Assembly (NCBI GenBank): GCA_021405315.1
Contig: QWIH01000014.1
Span: 1-64,000, forward strand
Length of the DNA stretch: 64,000 bases
Direction of reading: 5' to 3'
Source of the DNA: Leptolyngbya sp. PLA1
GTDB lineage: Bacteria > Planctomycetota > Phycisphaerae > Phycisphaerales > UBA1924
Under the pieces are notes generated by a model, which was given only the letters and a program-made list of their open reading frames with translations, did not search any database and was not told where the DNA came from. Shown in pieces: positions 17,523 through 25,539 of this stretch. The position numbers were made by a program, and so were the translations under genes. The stretch's first letter is position 1. Every line of letters begins with the position of its first letter.

Positions 17523-18242
17523 ATGGTCGAGCCGGTGGTGCTCTACGCGACGCTCGCGGGCTGCGCCTGTTTCATCGGGTGGGTGGTGCTCCGCTACGAC
17601 CTGATCGATCGTGAGCCCTGGTACGCGATCACGTTCGCGCTGCTGGCGGGTGCCCTGATGATGTACCTGGCCGGCCGCGTGCAGGGACGGATCATCCTGA
17701 CCGTGGCGGATCACTGCCCGAGGGTGCTCGGGAGCGGGTTCTTCTCGGTTCTCGCGGGTGTCCTGGAGGAACTGGGCAAGGTCGGTGCCGTGGCGATGGT
17801 TGCGGCGTGCTTCCGGCGTCATTTCAACGACCCGATCGACGGACTGATCTATGGCTCATTCGCCGGGCTGGGCGCGGCGCTCGAGGAGAGCGTCTGGCTC
17901 CTCGGAGCCGATCCGGGTGCGGCAGGCGTGCCCTGGCAGGAACCCGTGCGCCTTGCCGGGCACCTTGTCATGGGCGGCATCGGGGGATGGGGGCTTGGCA
18001 CACTGGTAGGCCCGCCCTCGCCTGGACCGATTGCCCTTCCAGTTGGCCTCGGAGCCGCTGTGGTGCTGCATGTGGCCTGGGACGTGGCGGCGTTCGAGGC
18101 CGTCCGCCTGGGGCTGGAGAACGGCAGGGCGCCCGCCTGGACGACGGGGCTGGCCATGACCGTGATGCTGACGGGGATGGTGGCGTATCGCTCGCTGGTG
18201 GGGCGGGGCGCTGCCATGTCCGCGGCACGGTTCGCGGCGTGA
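17523..18242 (+). CDS. PrsW-like intramembrane metalloprotease family protein
   Basis: A 239-residue polytopic membrane protein. The family motifs are visible: EELGK (EExxK), a Gly-rich helix with FAGLGAALEES, GHLVMGGIGGWGLG and HVAWD (HxxxD), all in membrane segments, as in PrsW and the related CAAX-protease-like group. PrsW of Bacillus cleaves an anti-sigma factor; no anti-sigma gene is visible here, so the substrate is unknown. ATG 17523 lies 7 bases after the rsmG stop, so the two are probably co-transcribed. The frame is open upstream to 17361 but only as overlap with rsmG. Confidence 0.82.
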   Translation: MVEPVVLYATLAGCACFIGWVVLRYDLIDREPWYAITFALLAGALMMYLAGRVQGRIILTVADHCPRVLGSGFFSVLAGVLEELGKVGAVAMVAACFRRHFNDPIDGLIYGSFAGLGAALEESVWLLGADPGAAGVPWQEPVRLAGHLVMGGIGGWGLGTLVGPPSPGPIALPVGLGAAVVLHVAWDVAAFEAVRLGLENGRAPAWTTGLAMTVMLTGMVAYRSLVGRGAAMSAARFAA

Positions 18243-18250
18243 CCATGCCG

Positions 18251-18256
18251 TACACT
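18251..18256 (+). promoter_or_regulatory. TANNNT -10 box of the DinG-like helicase gene (leaderless)
   Basis: TACACT ends 7 bases before the GTG at 18264, within the 21-base intergenic gap. Confidence 0.65.
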
Positions 18257-18263
18257 CCGCGGA

Positions 18264-20336
18264 GTGCCCGACGGACCGGCCGAAGCCCTTGGTGAATCCG
18301 GACCCATCGCTGCGGCGCTGGGAAGCGGCTTTGAGTTCCGCCCGGAACAGCAGCAGATGGCGCTCGCGGTCGCGGACGCGATGGAACGCCGCGGACACCT
18401 GCTTGTGGAAGCGGGGACGGGGGTAGGAAAGAGCTTCGCGTACCTGGTCCCTGCAATCCTGCGGTGCCTCCGGCGGGGCGAACGGGTGGTTGTGGCGACG
18501 CACACGATCTCGCTCCAGGAGCAGCTCGTCGAGAAGGACATCCCGGTGCTGCGAGACGTGCTCGCGGATCAGGCCTTGGCGGATGGGCCGGAGTTGAAGC
18601 CGATTCTGGTCAAGGGTCGCGGGAACTACGTGAGCGTGCGCCGGTTGAGGCTGGCGAGCGAACGTCAGGACCGGCTCTTTGCGGACGCTGCGGCAAGGCG
18701 CTCGCTCCATGTGATCGAGGATTGGGCGTACGCCACGACGGACGGCACGCTGAGCAGCCTTCCGGCGCTCGAACGGTCCGGGGTATGGGACCGAGTTCAA
18801 TCTGACTCCGGGAACTGCATGGGGCGAAAGTGCCCGACCTACGACCAATGCTTCTTCCAGAAGGCAAGGGCCGGTCTGGAGGAGGCCAACCTGCTGGTCT
18901 GCAACCATGCGCTGTTCTTTTCTGACCTGGCGCTCCGAGCTCAGGATGTGGGATTCCTGCCGAAGTACGACCATGTCATCTTCGACGAGGCGCACATGGT
19001 TGAGGAAGTCGCCGCGGAGCACTTTGGCGTTTCGCTCGCCGAAGGACGGGTGCAGCACCTGCTGACGACGCTCTGCCACCCTCGGACCGGCAAGGGCTAT
19101 CTGCCCCAGTTGTCGCTCGCGGTGGGGGAGACGGGCGCATTGGAGCGGGCGCTGGTGCTGGTGGACCAGGCCGCGGCGGCGGCGAGGGCGTTCTTCGACG
19201 AACTCGCGGGTCTGATGCGGACTGAGGGGGGGCCGTGGACGCAGGACGCGGGACGAGAGGCCCCCTGCAAGCGACTGAGGGAGCCCGGGGTCGTCACGAA
19301 CGTGCTGACGCCGGCGCTGCGTGAGTTGTCGCTCCGGCTCAGCGGTCTGCGGGACGCCGTGAAGAATGATGCAGACCGGTACGAACTCACCGCCTACTCG
19401 CAGCGAGCGGAGATGATCGCAGCGGAAGCCGCGACACTGGTCTCCCAGACGCTCCCGGACTGCGCCTATTGGGTGGAGGCCGGGGGTGGGGACGAGTCCC
19501 GGGGCTTCAACCGCCGCATGACGTTCGCGTGCGCGCCGATCGAAGTCGGGCCGATCCTGCGGGAGCGTCTGTTCAGGCAGGAGCACAGCGTGATCCTGAC
19601 GAGCGCCACGCTGGCCACGCGGCGCGTCAAGCCGGGCGAGTCCACGGAGCGATCAGAGACCGCGTTCGCCCACGCGATGGGGAGGCTCGGCTGCGAAGGG
19701 GCCTCGACGCTGCAGCTTGGCTCGCCGTTCGACTTCGCGACGCAGGTTCGGGTCATTGTGCAGCCGCTGGGAGAGCCGGGAGGGAGGCTGTCGCCCATGT
19801 CGCGAGCAATCCTGCGGCATGTGGAAGAGACGGAGGGCGGGGCGTTCGTGCTGTTCACGAGCTTCGCCGCGTTGAACCGGTGCGCGTCGGAGCTTGCCGG
19901 GCCCCTTGCCGCTGCCGGGCTGCCGGTGCTCGCCCACGGGCGGGACGGCTCGCGGACGGCGATCCTGCAGCGCTTCCGCGAGAACGAGCGCAGCGTCCTG
20001 CTCGGGGCGTCCAGTTTCTGGCAGGGGGTGGATGTCCGGGGGCGGGGGTTGCGGAACGTCATCATCACCAAGCTGCCGTTCGATCCTCCGGACCGACCGC
20101 TGACCCAGGCGAGGTACGAGCTGATCGAGTCCCGCGGGGGAAACCCCTTCATGGAGGATTCCCTACCCCGGGCCGTCATCCGCTTCCTGCAAGGCTTTGG
20201 AAGGCTGATTCGGGGCCGTTCGGACACCGGGCGGGTGGTCATTCTGGATGACCGGGTGCGTACCGCTCGGTACGGGCGGCACTTCCTGGAGGCATTGCCA
20301 TCGGGGGTTCGTGTGGAGCAGTGGGAAGCGGACTGA
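18264..20336 (+). CDS. DinG/XPD-family ATP-dependent DNA helicase
   Basis: A 690-residue superfamily 2 helicase. Walker A GTGVGKS is at 51-57 and the DEAH box at 241-244, with C-terminal motifs SFWQGVDVRGRG and QGFGRLIRGRSDTGRV. Between Walker A and DEAH lies an iron-sulfur-type insert with C185, C190 and C196 (CMGRKCPTYDQC). The first ligand position, usually Cys in the NYLC phrase of DinG, is Ser124 (NYVSVRR), so cluster binding is uncertain. DinG-type helicases unwind 5'-overhang and R-loop substrates in repair and replication conflicts. The GTG start is supported by a -10 box 7 bases upstream. Confidence 0.88.
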   Translation: MPDGPAEALGESGPIAAALGSGFEFRPEQQQMALAVADAMERRGHLLVEAGTGVGKSFAYLVPAILRCLRRGERVVVATHTISLQEQLVEKDIPVLRDVLADQALADGPELKPILVKGRGNYVSVRRLRLASERQDRLFADAAARRSLHVIEDWAYATTDGTLSSLPALERSGVWDRVQSDSGNCMGRKCPTYDQCFFQKARAGLEEANLLVCNHALFFSDLALRAQDVGFLPKYDHVIFDEAHMVEEVAAEHFGVSLAEGRVQHLLTTLCHPRTGKGYLPQLSLAVGETGALERALVLVDQAAAAARAFFDELAGLMRTEGGPWTQDAGREAPCKRLREPGVVTNVLTPALRELSLRLSGLRDAVKNDADRYELTAYSQRAEMIAAEAATLVSQTLPDCAYWVEAGGGDESRGFNRRMTFACAPIEVGPILRERLFRQEHSVILTSATLATRRVKPGESTERSETAFAHAMGRLGCEGASTLQLGSPFDFATQVRVIVQPLGEPGGRLSPMSRAILRHVEETEGGAFVLFTSFAALNRCASELAGPLAAAGLPVLAHGRDGSRTAILQRFRENERSVLLGASSFWQGVDVRGRGLRNVIITKLPFDPPDRPLTQARYELIESRGGNPFMEDSLPRAVIRFLQGFGRLIRGRSDTGRVVILDDRVRTARYGRHFLEALPSGVRVEQWEAD

Positions 20337-20472
20337 TTGCGGAATTAAGAGGGGCCGGCCCACCCGACCGATAGGCTGGCGTATCGCGGGCGGTTCCAGT
20401 ACAATCCCGCGGGGGCTGTTCTGGTCTCCCGGCAGGGTCCGTTCGCGACCCGACACGCACAAGGGGTGAATC

Positions 20473-21483
20473 ATGCGCAAGGCCTTCACGCTGATCGAGC
20501 TTCTCGTTGTGATCGCCATCATCGCTCTGCTCATCGGGGTGCTGCTCCCTGCGATAGGCAAGGCCCGTATGGCCTCTCAGCGGGTGATGAGTCTCAACAA
20601 CCTCCACCAGAACGTTTTGCTCAACAACTACTACGCCACGGACAACAAAGAAGTCCTCATGAACCCGTTCGACACGGTCAACGACCCCACGACGGCTCTC
20701 GATGACCGCGCGTGGGTCAAGGTGCCACAGTCCTACTGCCAGACGCGGGGATGGGCCTACGGCGGGATCGGCTGGGACTACGGCACTGGCACGCAGAGCG
20801 CCCAAAGCAATGAGACTTTCGCCTACCACTGGCTCTCGCACATGATGTTCGGCGACCAGGACATCCAGAGCCGCATCCGCACCGGATTCGCGCCCGGCGA
20901 TGTCGGTATCCGTTCCTTGTGGGCGCAGCAGACCGACTCGGGCGGGGCGAACATGCAGAACGACATGACCTGGATCCTCCCCGTGTCGTACTGGTACTCC
21001 TGGGCGTGCTACCAGAAGTGGGACCGGTTCTCCGGCACCTCACCCAACCGACTGGTCGGCAACGCCTCCAACGGGTTCATGGTCGCGAGGAACCGTGTGA
21101 GCGACGTGGTGGTGGCGCAGAAGAAGGTCATCCTCTTCGAGCGGGCCGACTTCCAGACCCGAGACCGGAACGGCCGCATCGCCCAGTGGAATACGCCGAA
21201 CTCCCGTCCGCAGGTCGCCATGGTCGACGGCAGCGGCAAGACGGTCATCATGTCCGACGTGATCGCCGCGACGTCCACGGACACCGGTCCCAGCCCGACG
21301 GATGGGATGCTCCCTCAGCCGGCGGGCCTTTGGAATCCCGGTGAGACCGAGCTTCGCTATTTCTTCGATATCCCGGGGGGGCAGACCGCCGCGAACTCGC
21401 AGTACCAGTTCGACATCACGCCGGCGAAGCCGGCGTACTTCCTTGCGACCCGCATGGGCATTCGCGGAAGGGACGTGCCCTGA
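20473..21483 (+). CDS. Pseudopilin-type protein with prepilin cleavage/methylation motif
   Basis: A 336-residue protein beginning with a type IV prepilin/pseudopilin signal, [17 protein letters not shown], with cleavage expected before Phe5 (GFTLIE-type site, here A|FTLIE). The large Trp/Asn-rich C-terminal domain resembles planctomycete pseudopilins that end in a DG-rich head, with the phrase [22 protein letters not shown] precedes ATG 20473, and a TACAAT -10 box lies at 20400-20405. It is probably exported by a type II secretion or type IV pilus-like system whose assembly genes are not in the window. A 79-residue membrane protein follows without a gap. Confidence 0.87.
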   Translation: MRKAFTLIELLVVIAIIALLIGVLLPAIGKARMASQRVMSLNNLHQNVLLNNYYATDNKEVLMNPFDTVNDPTTALDDRAWVKVPQSYCQTRGWAYGGIGWDYGTGTQSAQSNETFAYHWLSHMMFGDQDIQSRIRTGFAPGDVGIRSLWAQQTDSGGANMQNDMTWILPVSYWYSWACYQKWDRFSGTSPNRLVGNASNGFMVARNRVSDVVVAQKKVILFERADFQTRDRNGRIAQWNTPNSRPQVAMVDGSGKTVIMSDVIAATSTDTGPSPTDGMLPQPAGLWNPGETELRYFFDIPGGQTAANSQYQFDITPAKPAYFLATRMGIRGRDVP

Positions 21484-21723
21484 ATGGACGCCAAAGCCAA
21501 GAAGAACGCCATCCTGCTCTCGGTTGCTGGTCTCGCGCTGGCGGCCGCCGCGTACCTGATGTTCTTCAGGGGACGGGGCGAGTCCGACGAGCAGCGTGCC
21601 GCGAACGCGCAGGCCGATCGTGTGACCGAGGCCATGCAGGCGGGGGGCGCGACCGCGGCCCCGCCGCCGGAGATCAAGCGCCCCTCGGTCCGTGGCGCCG
21701 TGGGCGCGAACGGTTCACGCTAG
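21484..21723 (+). CDS. Small single-pass membrane protein coupled to the pseudopilin
   Basis: A 79-residue protein whose ATG directly follows the pseudopilin TGA. It has a charged start, one transmembrane segment (about residues 10-28) and a disordered Ala/Pro-rich tail. It matches no family I recognise. The same pairing of a pseudopilin and a one-pass membrane protein recurs at 63.1-64 kb, which suggests an accessory role, but this is inference. Confidence 0.7.
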   Translation: MDAKAKKNAILLSVAGLALAAAAYLMFFRGRGESDEQRAANAQADRVTEAMQAGGATAAPPPEIKRPSVRGAVGANGSR

Positions 21724-21729
21724 GCTCAG

Positions 21730-22326
21730 TCAGCAGGGGATGTCGGCGCCCGCGGCACGACCGTACACCGCGTTGCAGTTCTCCGGAACCGGCGCAGTGA
21801 ACTCGTAGACGTTCATGCTCTTGATGGGCGGCGAGTAGATGTGCAGCGTGATCAGGTCCGTCCCCGGTGCCTGCATGTTCGCGACCTCGTGGATGTCCGC
21901 GTCGTCGGCGGCACACACATATCCCGGAGCCATGGGCACGGTCTGAACCGGGCAGATGAGCCCGCTGGGCGTCGGCGCAAATCGAATCTCGGTTCCCGTT
22001 CCCTCCACGACCTTGAACGCGCACGAGACACCCTGGTGGTCGTGGATCGGCGTTCGGTCCCCCGAGCGCCAGCAGAGCGCGAGCAACTCGTACCAGTTCG
22101 TACGCTTGATGGTGTTCCGCCTGTATCCCTTGGCGCCGAAGACGCAGGACGGGGCGATGTCCTCTCTGCTCACGTTCGCCCCGCGGAGCAGTTCCGTCAG
22201 CTTCGCGAGCGAGGCACGCCCTGAGAGTGAGTCGAGGTACTGGACCAGCCCATCGAGCTTGGGGTACCTGTGTCCTTCGAGCGTGGTGCAGCAGCCGTCC
22301 TTGTTGGGAGAGTCCAGGCGGGTCAT
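21730..22326 (-). CDS. Cysteine dioxygenase type I family protein
   Basis: A 198-residue cupin with the cysteine dioxygenase signature: iron ligands H95 and H97 (PIHDHQG) and H146 (ADIHEV). The family oxidises L-cysteine to cysteine sulfinate. C102 stands at the position of human Cys93 (second His plus five) and Y164 (IYSPP) at that of Tyr157, so the Cys-Tyr cofactor known from animal enzymes could form. Most bacterial members have Gly there. The start ATG 22326 is supported by TACCCT six bases upstream; the frame is open to 22401. It faces the small membrane-protein gene convergently, 6 bases between stops. Confidence 0.86.
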   Translation of the reverse strand: MTRLDSPNKDGCCTTLEGHRYPKLDGLVQYLDSLSGRASLAKLTELLRGANVSREDIAPSCVFGAKGYRRNTIKRTNWYELLALCWRSGDRTPIHDHQGVSCAFKVVEGTGTEIRFAPTPSGLICPVQTVPMAPGYVCAADDADIHEVANMQAPGTDLITLHIYSPPIKSMNVYEFTAPVPENCNAVYGRAAGADIPC

Positions 22327-22332
22327 GCCCAA

Positions 22333-22338
22333 AGGGTA
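22333..22338 (-). promoter_or_regulatory. TANNNT -10 box of the cysteine dioxygenase gene (leaderless)
   Basis: TACCCT on the minus strand ends 6 bases before ATG 22326. Confidence 0.65.
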
Positions 22339-22458
22339 CCGCGCCGGCGAGCCGGCGCCCAGCGGATCGGGCGGAAGGCGTTGCGCGGCGGGTCCGGGCA
22401 TCCCCCTTCCGGTATTATCACCCCGGCCCCGTTCCGACCGTTCTCAGGAGGAATCCGG

Positions 22459-24936
22459 ATGCGAACTCTCGCGTGCATCGCCGCATGCGTTCTCGGCGCC
22501 GTTCTCGCGATGGCCCAGCCGTCCGAGGGAAGAGCCACGGACCCCGCGTCTCACCTTGGCCGGCCCCTGGGGGCCGACTTCACCCTCGCGGACTGGACAG
22601 AGGTGAGCGGGTACTTCAAGAAGCTGGCGGCGGAGTCCCCCCGGGTGCGCACCGAGGTTGCCGGCACGACCACCGAAGGGCGAGAGCTCTTGATCTCCAT
22701 CATCTCCGGCGAGGAGAATCTCGCCGATCTCCCCCGCATAAAGGAGCGGGCCAGGGTGCTCGCCGACCCGCGGGGACGCACCCGCGCGGAGCTGGACGAT
22801 GCGACGGCAAACGGCAAGGTGATCCTGTTCGTTTCGTGCGCGATGCACTCCACGGAGACCGCCGCACCGCAGTTCGGGATGGAGTTCGCGTACCGACTCG
22901 CGACGAGCGATGAGGAGCCGTGGCGGAGCGCCCGGGAGCGGATGGTTGTGGTCATGATCCCGTGCTCGAACCCGGACGGGCTGGACCTGGTGGTGGACTG
23001 GTACCGCACCCACGTGGGCACGCCTCTCGAAGATTCCGACCTGCCCCGGCTCTACCAGCTCTACGCGGGGCACGACAACAACCGCGACTGGTTCGCGCTG
23101 ACACAGGCGGAGACTCGGATCGTGACCCGATTGCTCTACAAGGAGTGGTTTCCCACGGTCTACTGGGACGTTCACCAGCAGGGCACCGAGCGAGAGAGGC
23201 TGTTCGTGCCCCCCTTCCGCGATCCGCTGAATCCCAACCTCGATCCGGTCATCATCGGGGCCATCAACGTCATCGGCACCCGGGCGGTCCTCGATATGAC
23301 CGCCCGCGGCTTCACCGGCGTCGCCTCGGGCGTCACCTACGACATGTGGTGGAACGGCGGGAACCGAAACGTTCCCGTGCGGCACAACATCGTTGGCCTC
23401 CTCACCGAGGCGGCATCGGTCAACATCGCCTCCCCGATCTACTTCGAGCCCGGCAGCCTCAAGGGCCCCAGCGGGCTGGGGGGCGATATTCCGTCGAACC
23501 AGTTTCTCCGGCCCTGGCCGGGGGGCTGGTGGCGCATCCGGGACATCATCGACTACGAGATGGCCTTTGGCGAGTCGCTCCTCGGCACGCTCTCGCGTGA
23601 GCCCGGCCTGTGGCTGGAAGGAACGCGTACCGCTGCCGCCCGGGCGGTGGAGGCCGGAGCCGTCGGCCCATCGCGGGCGTGGATCATCCCCAGCGACAAT
23701 CGTGACCCGGTGGCCGTGTCCATCCTTGCCGATGTCCTGCTGCAGTCCGGGGTCGAGATGAGCGTGCTGGAGGAGGCGACGGTGGCGGATGGACGGGAGT
23801 ACCCCGCGGGCTCGCTGCTCATCCGGGCGGACCAGCCCTACGGGCTCTATGTGCGCGACCTGTTCGACGTGCAGAGATACCCGGGCGACCAACCTCCGTA
23901 CGACGTGGCCGGGTGGACGCTGCCACTCCTGATGGGAGTACGACGGGTGGAGGTGGTGGGTGACCCGCCCCCCGCCGGCCGAGCGGTGCTGACATCGGAA
24001 GAGGGCCTCCGTGGGTTCCGGGGAGATCCGCGCGAAGGGGGCGGCGCGATCTCCACGCTGCACAGCGACGCCTGGACGAGGCTCGCACAGGGGCTGAAGG
24101 ACGGCACGTCGTACGTTCTCCGGTCCGAGGGCGAGCAGGCGGGTCTCTTGGTGCCGGGGCCGGGTTCGGGGGCCGCGGCGCAGGCGCTGCCGCGCATCGG
24201 CTTGTACGCCCCGTGGTCCGGGAGCATGGACGAGGGCTGGATGCGGTACGTGCTTGACACGGACGAGATTCCCTACGCGCGCGTTCGGAACGAGATGATC
24301 CGCGCGGGGAACCTGCGCTCGTTCCTGGACGTGCTGATCGTGCCCAGCATCGGGCCGGGAACACTGGACGATGGTCGGCGCGCGGGGAGTGCGCCGCCAG
24401 CGATCACGGGGGGACTCGCGCCCGAAGGCGCGATCGCCATCGAAGAGTTCGTCCGCGAGGGCGGGACACTCATCACGCTGGGGTCAGCAAGCCGCTGGGC
24501 CATCGAGTTGGTCCGTGCCCCGCTCGTGGATGTGACGGTTGCGGGCAAGGAGTTCTCATGCCCTGGGAGCGTGCTGCGCGCGATCCCCGAACCGCACCCG
24601 CTGACCGCGGGGCTCCCCTCCTCAGTCTCGCTCTTCTTCTCGCGGGGTGCTGGATATCGGGAGATGACGGCGGACGAGCGGAAGGCCGCGGGGCTGCCCG
24701 AGCTCCCGCCGGGGGAGAAGCCGACGGTGCTGCTGCGCTACGCCCCGACCCGGCTGCTGCAATCCGGCTGGGTTGCGAAGCCCGAGGTCCTCGGCGGGCA
24801 CGGGGCCTGGGTTCGTGTGCCGTTCGGAAAAGGCCGGGTGCACGTCTTCGGCTTCCAGCCGCAGTACCGGGGCTGGTCGCGGGGCACGTTTCAGCTTGTC
24901 CACCGCGCGGCGCTGCTCGACGCGGGAGCCCATTGA
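22459..24936 (+). CDS. Secreted M14-family zinc carboxypeptidase-like protein
   Basis: The start is ATG 22459, preceded by AGGAGGA (22446-22452) and a TATTAT -10 box at 22413-22418. The 825-residue precursor has a signal peptide (residues 1-20). The M14 fold at about 45-400 shows the zinc pair H130 and E133 (MHSTE), the NPDG phrase, and H239 in WDVHQQG as likely third ligand; the catalytic Glu is probably in LLTEAAS (near residue 315). The C-terminal half (about 450-825) has a GATase-like appearance with LIVPSIG and a beta-rich end, as in other long bacterial M14 members. Expected outside the cytoplasm; substrate unknown. Confidence 0.85.
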   Translation: MRTLACIAACVLGAVLAMAQPSEGRATDPASHLGRPLGADFTLADWTEVSGYFKKLAAESPRVRTEVAGTTTEGRELLISIISGEENLADLPRIKERARVLADPRGRTRAELDDATANGKVILFVSCAMHSTETAAPQFGMEFAYRLATSDEEPWRSARERMVVVMIPCSNPDGLDLVVDWYRTHVGTPLEDSDLPRLYQLYAGHDNNRDWFALTQAETRIVTRLLYKEWFPTVYWDVHQQGTERERLFVPPFRDPLNPNLDPVIIGAINVIGTRAVLDMTARGFTGVASGVTYDMWWNGGNRNVPVRHNIVGLLTEAASVNIASPIYFEPGSLKGPSGLGGDIPSNQFLRPWPGGWWRIRDIIDYEMAFGESLLGTLSREPGLWLEGTRTAAARAVEAGAVGPSRAWIIPSDNRDPVAVSILADVLLQSGVEMSVLEEATVADGREYPAGSLLIRADQPYGLYVRDLFDVQRYPGDQPPYDVAGWTLPLLMGVRRVEVVGDPPPAGRAVLTSEEGLRGFRGDPREGGGAISTLHSDAWTRLAQGLKDGTSYVLRSEGEQAGLLVPGPGSGAAAQALPRIGLYAPWSGSMDEGWMRYVLDTDEIPYARVRNEMIRAGNLRSFLDVLIVPSIGPGTLDDGRRAGSAPPAITGGLAPEGAIAIEEFVREGGTLITLGSASRWAIELVRAPLVDVTVAGKEFSCPGSVLRAIPEPHPLTAGLPSSVSLFFSRGAGYREMTADERKAAGLPELPPGEKPTVLLRYAPTRLLQSGWVAKPEVLGGHGAWVRVPFGKGRVHVFGFQPQYRGWSRGTFQLVHRAALLDAGAH

Positions 24937-24954
24937 CGGCGCCCACACCGGTCG

Positions 24955-25539
24955 TCAATCGTTGTGCCGCTGGCGGAGCTTGGGCGAAAGCCGCAGCGTG
25001 AGGTGAACCCGCTCGACCTCCGCGAGCCAGTCGTGCATCGTTGCGACGATCTCGTCGGGCGGCACCTGCGACGTCGGGAGGGGGCAGCTCGGCCCCAGCG
25101 ACGACGCCGCCATGACGCGGAGCCGGGACAGCGTCCGATCGCCCAGCAGCGAGACGAACTCGAAGTCCTCGTTCATGAAGATGGCCGTGGGCACCCGGAG
25201 CCCCCCGCAGATGCGGACCTGCTCGGCGAGTTCCAGGTGCGTGTCGCGGTCGACAAACCGGAGATCGATGAGCTCCGGCCTGGCATCGGCGATGATCGCG
25301 AGCAGAGGGCACTGGGCCACGCAATCCCCGCACCACAGGCCCGAGATGACGAGGATGTTGATCCTGCGGCACCAGTCCATGATGGAGGCCCGCTGGTGGC
25401 TGTCCAGACTCGCATGCTCGCGGGCGAGGAGCTCGAAGGACCTCCACGACTCACGCTGCGCGGGCGTGCCGGACTTTATGTACTGGTCGTAGGGAAGCCC
25501 GCGTTCGAAGTGGGCCTTCAGGTGTTGTGGGGTCAGCAT
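24955..25539 (-). CDS. Thioredoxin-like protein with WCGDC motif
   Basis: A 194-residue protein without signal peptide. An N-terminal helical stretch (~60 residues) precedes a thioredoxin fold with the redox motif C70-G-D-C73 (LWCGDC) and the cis-proline region RVPTAIF. It belongs to the cytosolic thioredoxin-family proteins with a long N-terminal helix region, probably a thiol reductase. ATG 25539 lies inside the last codons of mutS (7-base overlap in another frame), so expression is probably coupled to mutS. It is convergent with the M14 gene, 18 bases between stops. Confidence 0.83.
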   Translation of the reverse strand: MLTPQHLKAHFERGLPYDQYIKSGTPAQRESWRSFELLAREHASLDSHQRASIMDWCRRINILVISGLWCGDCVAQCPLLAIIADARPELIDLRFVDRDTHLELAEQVRICGGLRVPTAIFMNEDFEFVSLLGDRTLSRLRVMAASSLGPSCPLPTSQVPPDEIVATMHDWLAEVERVHLTLRLSPKLRQRHND

